A stretch of DNA of 8,614 bases from Streptosporangiaceae bacterium (lineage in GTDB: Bacteria > Actinomycetota > Actinomycetes > Streptosporangiales > Streptosporangiaceae), in contig JASHSO010000391.1 of NCBI GenBank assembly GCA_030038715.1, positions 1 to 8,614 of the forward strand, written 5' to 3'. This document shows, one piece after another, positions 7,221 through 8,614 of the stretch. The stretch's first letter is position 1; each line of letters starts with the position of its first letter. The position numbers and the translations under genes were made by a program. The notes under the pieces are model-generated. The model was not told where the DNA came from and ran no database searches. It was given only the letters and a program-made list of their open reading frames with translations.

Positions 7221-7235
7221 GGTAGCGCACACAGG

Positions 7236-8063
7236 TCACATGGCCGAGGTCCACCACAGATCCTCCTGGCGCGAACACCAGGCCGGGTCGCTCAGCCGGT
7301 CCAGGTCGCTCGCGGTGATGACCCCGTTCTCTATCAGGACGCCCACCGCCACCTCGTCGGACAGCCGGACGCCGGGACGCGCAAGGCCGCGTTCGGTGAT
7401 CTTGCGACGTAGCACCTTGAGGTGCTCGCCGACGCGGGCAGAGAGCCGGTCACGGAACGCAGGATCGCTGTCGAAGCGCTCGATCTCGTGATGGGCGTCG
7501 GTGACCGTGAGCGCCGCCCGCGCTATCTCAGGGGTGCGCGGCAGTGGGGTACCGCGCGCCGCGTCCACCAGCCACGGCCGGCACCACATCAGCGCTACCA
7601 GGAACAGCTTGGTGTTCGGGTCGAGGTACAGCGGCAGCAGGGTTGGATCGCCGCCTTCACAACCGTCCTGCGCGGCACCGGCCGCCGGGCCGGCCACGGG
7701 CGAGACGACCAGCCGCAGCGGCTGCCCCTCCTCGAGCATCGACCTAGACCCGACCAGCGCAGTGCCGCTGCGAAGGAACCATCCCCGTGCTGGCTCGCCG
7801 TCCTCGTCCATCCGGGGCAACCGGACTCGGTAGCCGTCTCCCTCTGCGTAGAGCGCATGAGTGTGGCTGACGTTCGCCACCCACGCACCATCGGCCACGG
7901 CCGTAACGGCGCCCGCCCGCCGCGACAACCCTCGCCCGGCGGGGATCACCAGGTCCACGTCTGGGCCCCTGCCGAACACCAACCGGGTGCCCTCGGGTAT
8001 CGCGACGACGGCTCCGCCGACAGTGGTGACGTGGATCCTCGCCGAGGTGGACTCGAGCGCCAT
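7236..8063 (-). CDS. FHA-domain protein with unassigned C-terminal helical domain
   Basis: This 275-residue cytosolic protein has an N-terminal FHA-like domain at about residues 8-120. VFGRGPDVDLVIP (29-41) carries the Gly31-Arg32 pair, LSRRAG (46-51) corresponds to the Ser-Arg-x-x-His loop, and VANVSHTHALY (62-72) corresponds to the later Asn loop. FHA domains bind phosphothreonine peptides. The usual His of SRxxH is replaced here (SRRAG), so binding may be altered. The C-terminal half (about 140-275) is helical and Arg-rich (RDRLSARVGEHLKVLRRKITERG, 204-226), with a possible winged-helix or oligomerisation character that I cannot assign. The start at 8063 begins the FHA fold directly. In-frame upstream starts (ATG 8117; TTG 8192 with GGAAGG 6 nt before it) would add unconserved-looking sequence. 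Convergence with the Ser/Thr kinase suggests it reads that kinase's phosphorylation. Confidence 0.85.
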   Translation of the reverse strand: MALESTSARIHVTTVGGAVVAIPEGTRLVFGRGPDVDLVIPAGRGLSRRAGAVTAVADGAWVANVSHTHALYAEGDGYRVRLPRMDEDGEPARGWFLRSGTALVGSRSMLEEGQPLRLVVSPVAGPAAGAAQDGCEGGDPTLLPLYLDPNTKLFLVALMWCRPWLVDAARGTPLPRTPEIARAALTVTDAHHEIERFDSDPAFRDRLSARVGEHLKVLRRKITERGLARPGVRLSDEVAVGVLIENGVITASDLDRLSDPAWCSRQEDLWWTSAM

Positions 8064-8140
8064 CAGCGTCCCGCCCGCCTTTCTCGTCAGGAGCCAGGAC
8101 CGACCACGCCGGTGCATGGGACACGCGCGCGGTAGCGGGC

Positions 8141-8146
8141 ATTTTA
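8141..8146 (-). promoter_or_regulatory. Putative -10 element (TAAAAT) for the FHA gene
   Basis: On the minus strand TAAAAT fits the TANNNT -10 pattern and stands out in GC-rich DNA. Transcription would begin near 8134, giving a leader of about 70 nt to the ATG at 8063. The -35 region (around 8164-8169) is a poor match. Confidence 0.35.
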
Positions 8147-8167
8147 GGTCCGGCGCTGGTACGGCTG

Positions 8168-8187
8168 CATCCCCGACTTCGGGGATG
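8168..8187. repeat. Perfect hairpin upstream of the FHA gene
   Basis: CATCCCCGA and TCGGGGATG are perfect 9-bp arms around CT, realistically an 8-bp stem with a 4-nt loop. No T-run follows on either strand. It lies next to the expected -35 region of the FHA promoter, so it could be an operator, or a terminator without a U-tract. Confidence 0.5.
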
Positions 8188-8565
8188 GCCAAGCGCTCCC
8201 TTCCCGTGTTGACTACCTGCTGACCAGGGCGGGGCACGCCTGCTGGCGGGGTCGTTGGCGCCGCGTCCGCATGCCGGCTGCCTAACGCCGCCAGCGTGCC
8301 GGGATTGGGGGGGACCTGCGATCCCGGCGGGCCGCCTCGCCCTGGCCGGCTCAGCTAGCGACCGGTCTGGCCGCCGTGGCGTCGCCAGGCGCCTTGACCG
8401 CGCGAACGCGCTGCAAAATCTGGCGGGCAGCAGCCGGCCTCAGATCAGGAAGGTAACGAGCAGCTACTCGCGCGCTGTCGCCCCGCACGCCGGTCACGCG
8501 CACGACTCGTCCTCAGGACTCGAACATGCCCACCCCCGGCGGATAGACTCGTTAGCGATCGTTGC
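8188..8565. other. Region with no convincing gene
   Basis: I see no supported gene here. A plus-strand frame from a TTG at 8255 to 8569 has no good ribosome binding site and no recognisable motif. The stretch contains small palindromes (GCGCG-AA-CGCGC at 8400-8411; GTCCT-C-AGGAC near 8509-8519). It changes sharply from GC-rich to AT-rich after about 8565. Confidence 0.5.
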
Positions 8566-8594
8566 TTGAGTTAATGATGTAAATAAGTTACACT
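8566..8594 (+). promoter_or_regulatory. Sigma70-like promoter pointing out of the right edge
   Basis: TTGAGT (8566-8571) and TACACT (8589-8594) are separated by exactly 17 bp. Each hexamer matches the consensus at 4 of 6 positions, and the -10 fits TANNNT. It is the best-looking promoter in the window and lies in AT-rich DNA. Its gene would be on the plus strand beyond 8614, which is not visible. Confidence 0.5.
8578..8592. promoter_or_regulatory. Operator-like inverted repeat overlapping the right-edge promoter
   Basis: TGTAA-ATAAG-TTACA is a perfect 5-bp inverted repeat with a 5-bp spacer. It covers the promoter spacer and the start of the -10 element. AGTTAAT is also repeated at 8569-8575 and 8595-8601, flanking it. 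The layout is that of a repressor operator, but no regulator is identified. Confidence 0.4.
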
Positions 8595-8614
8595 AGTTAA
8601 TTTAGTATACATTG

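Noticed and set aside
8509..8530. Minus-strand TTCGAGTCC resembling a tRNA T-arm, overlapping a hammerhead-like CTGAGGA
   Set aside because: The flanks cannot form a 5-bp T-stem or acceptor stem, and no GAAA partner or stem II exists for a hammerhead. It is explained by a short GTCCT/AGGAC palindrome.
8255..8569. 104-codon plus-strand frame from a TTG
   Set aside because: It has no recognisable family, no good Shine-Dalgarno and shadow-like composition. It ends inside the AT-rich promoter island.

Overview
The window is high-GC DNA with C/G-rich third codon positions, typical of an actinomycete. Three gene types support this: a DUF222/HNH protein of the 13E12-repeat type, a membrane-anchored Hanks-type Ser/Thr kinase, and a DUF664/DinB protein of the kind common in mycothiol-producing Actinobacteria. 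Genus cannot be read from the sequence. It looks like an ordinary chromosomal neighbourhood. No tRNA, rRNA, CRISPR array, transposase or integrase was seen.

Left part, minus strand (about 1-3867). Reading leftwards there is a DinB/DUF664 protein (3867-3280) and a secreted S53 (sedolisin-type) peptidase carrying an Ig-like domain and two ricin-B beta-trefoils (3132-631). A DUF2461 protein follows (597 leftwards), cut by the window edge. The peptidase and DUF2461 genes are 33 bp apart and may be co-transcribed. The DinB gene is separated from the peptidase by 147 bp holding a hairpin and a 10-bp-period direct repeat.

Centre, plus strand (3868-7220). A 161-bp divergent intergenic region carries a LexA/SOS-box-like element and a strong Shine-Dalgarno in front of the DUF222/HNH gene (4029-5564), which contains an in-frame 15-bp tandem repeat. 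After a 114-bp spacer comes a receptor-type Ser/Thr kinase (5679-7220) with an intact catalytic domain, one membrane helix and a small predicted extracytoplasmic beta domain.

Right part. An FHA-domain protein (8063-7236, minus) converges on the kinase with only 15 bp between stop codons. FHA domains bind phosphothreonine peptides, so the two are a plausible kinase/reader pair; this is inference from position. Beyond the FHA gene there is about 0.5 kb without a convincing gene. It holds a -10-like hexamer and a perfect hairpin in the FHA leader. It ends in an abrupt AT-rich stretch with a sigma70-like promoter and an operator-like inverted repeat, which suggests a regulated plus-strand gene starting just past the right edge.

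No clearly new system is visible. The best leads are the kinase/FHA pair with its unassigned domains, the putatively SOS-controlled DUF222/HNH gene, and the operator-like AT-rich edge.
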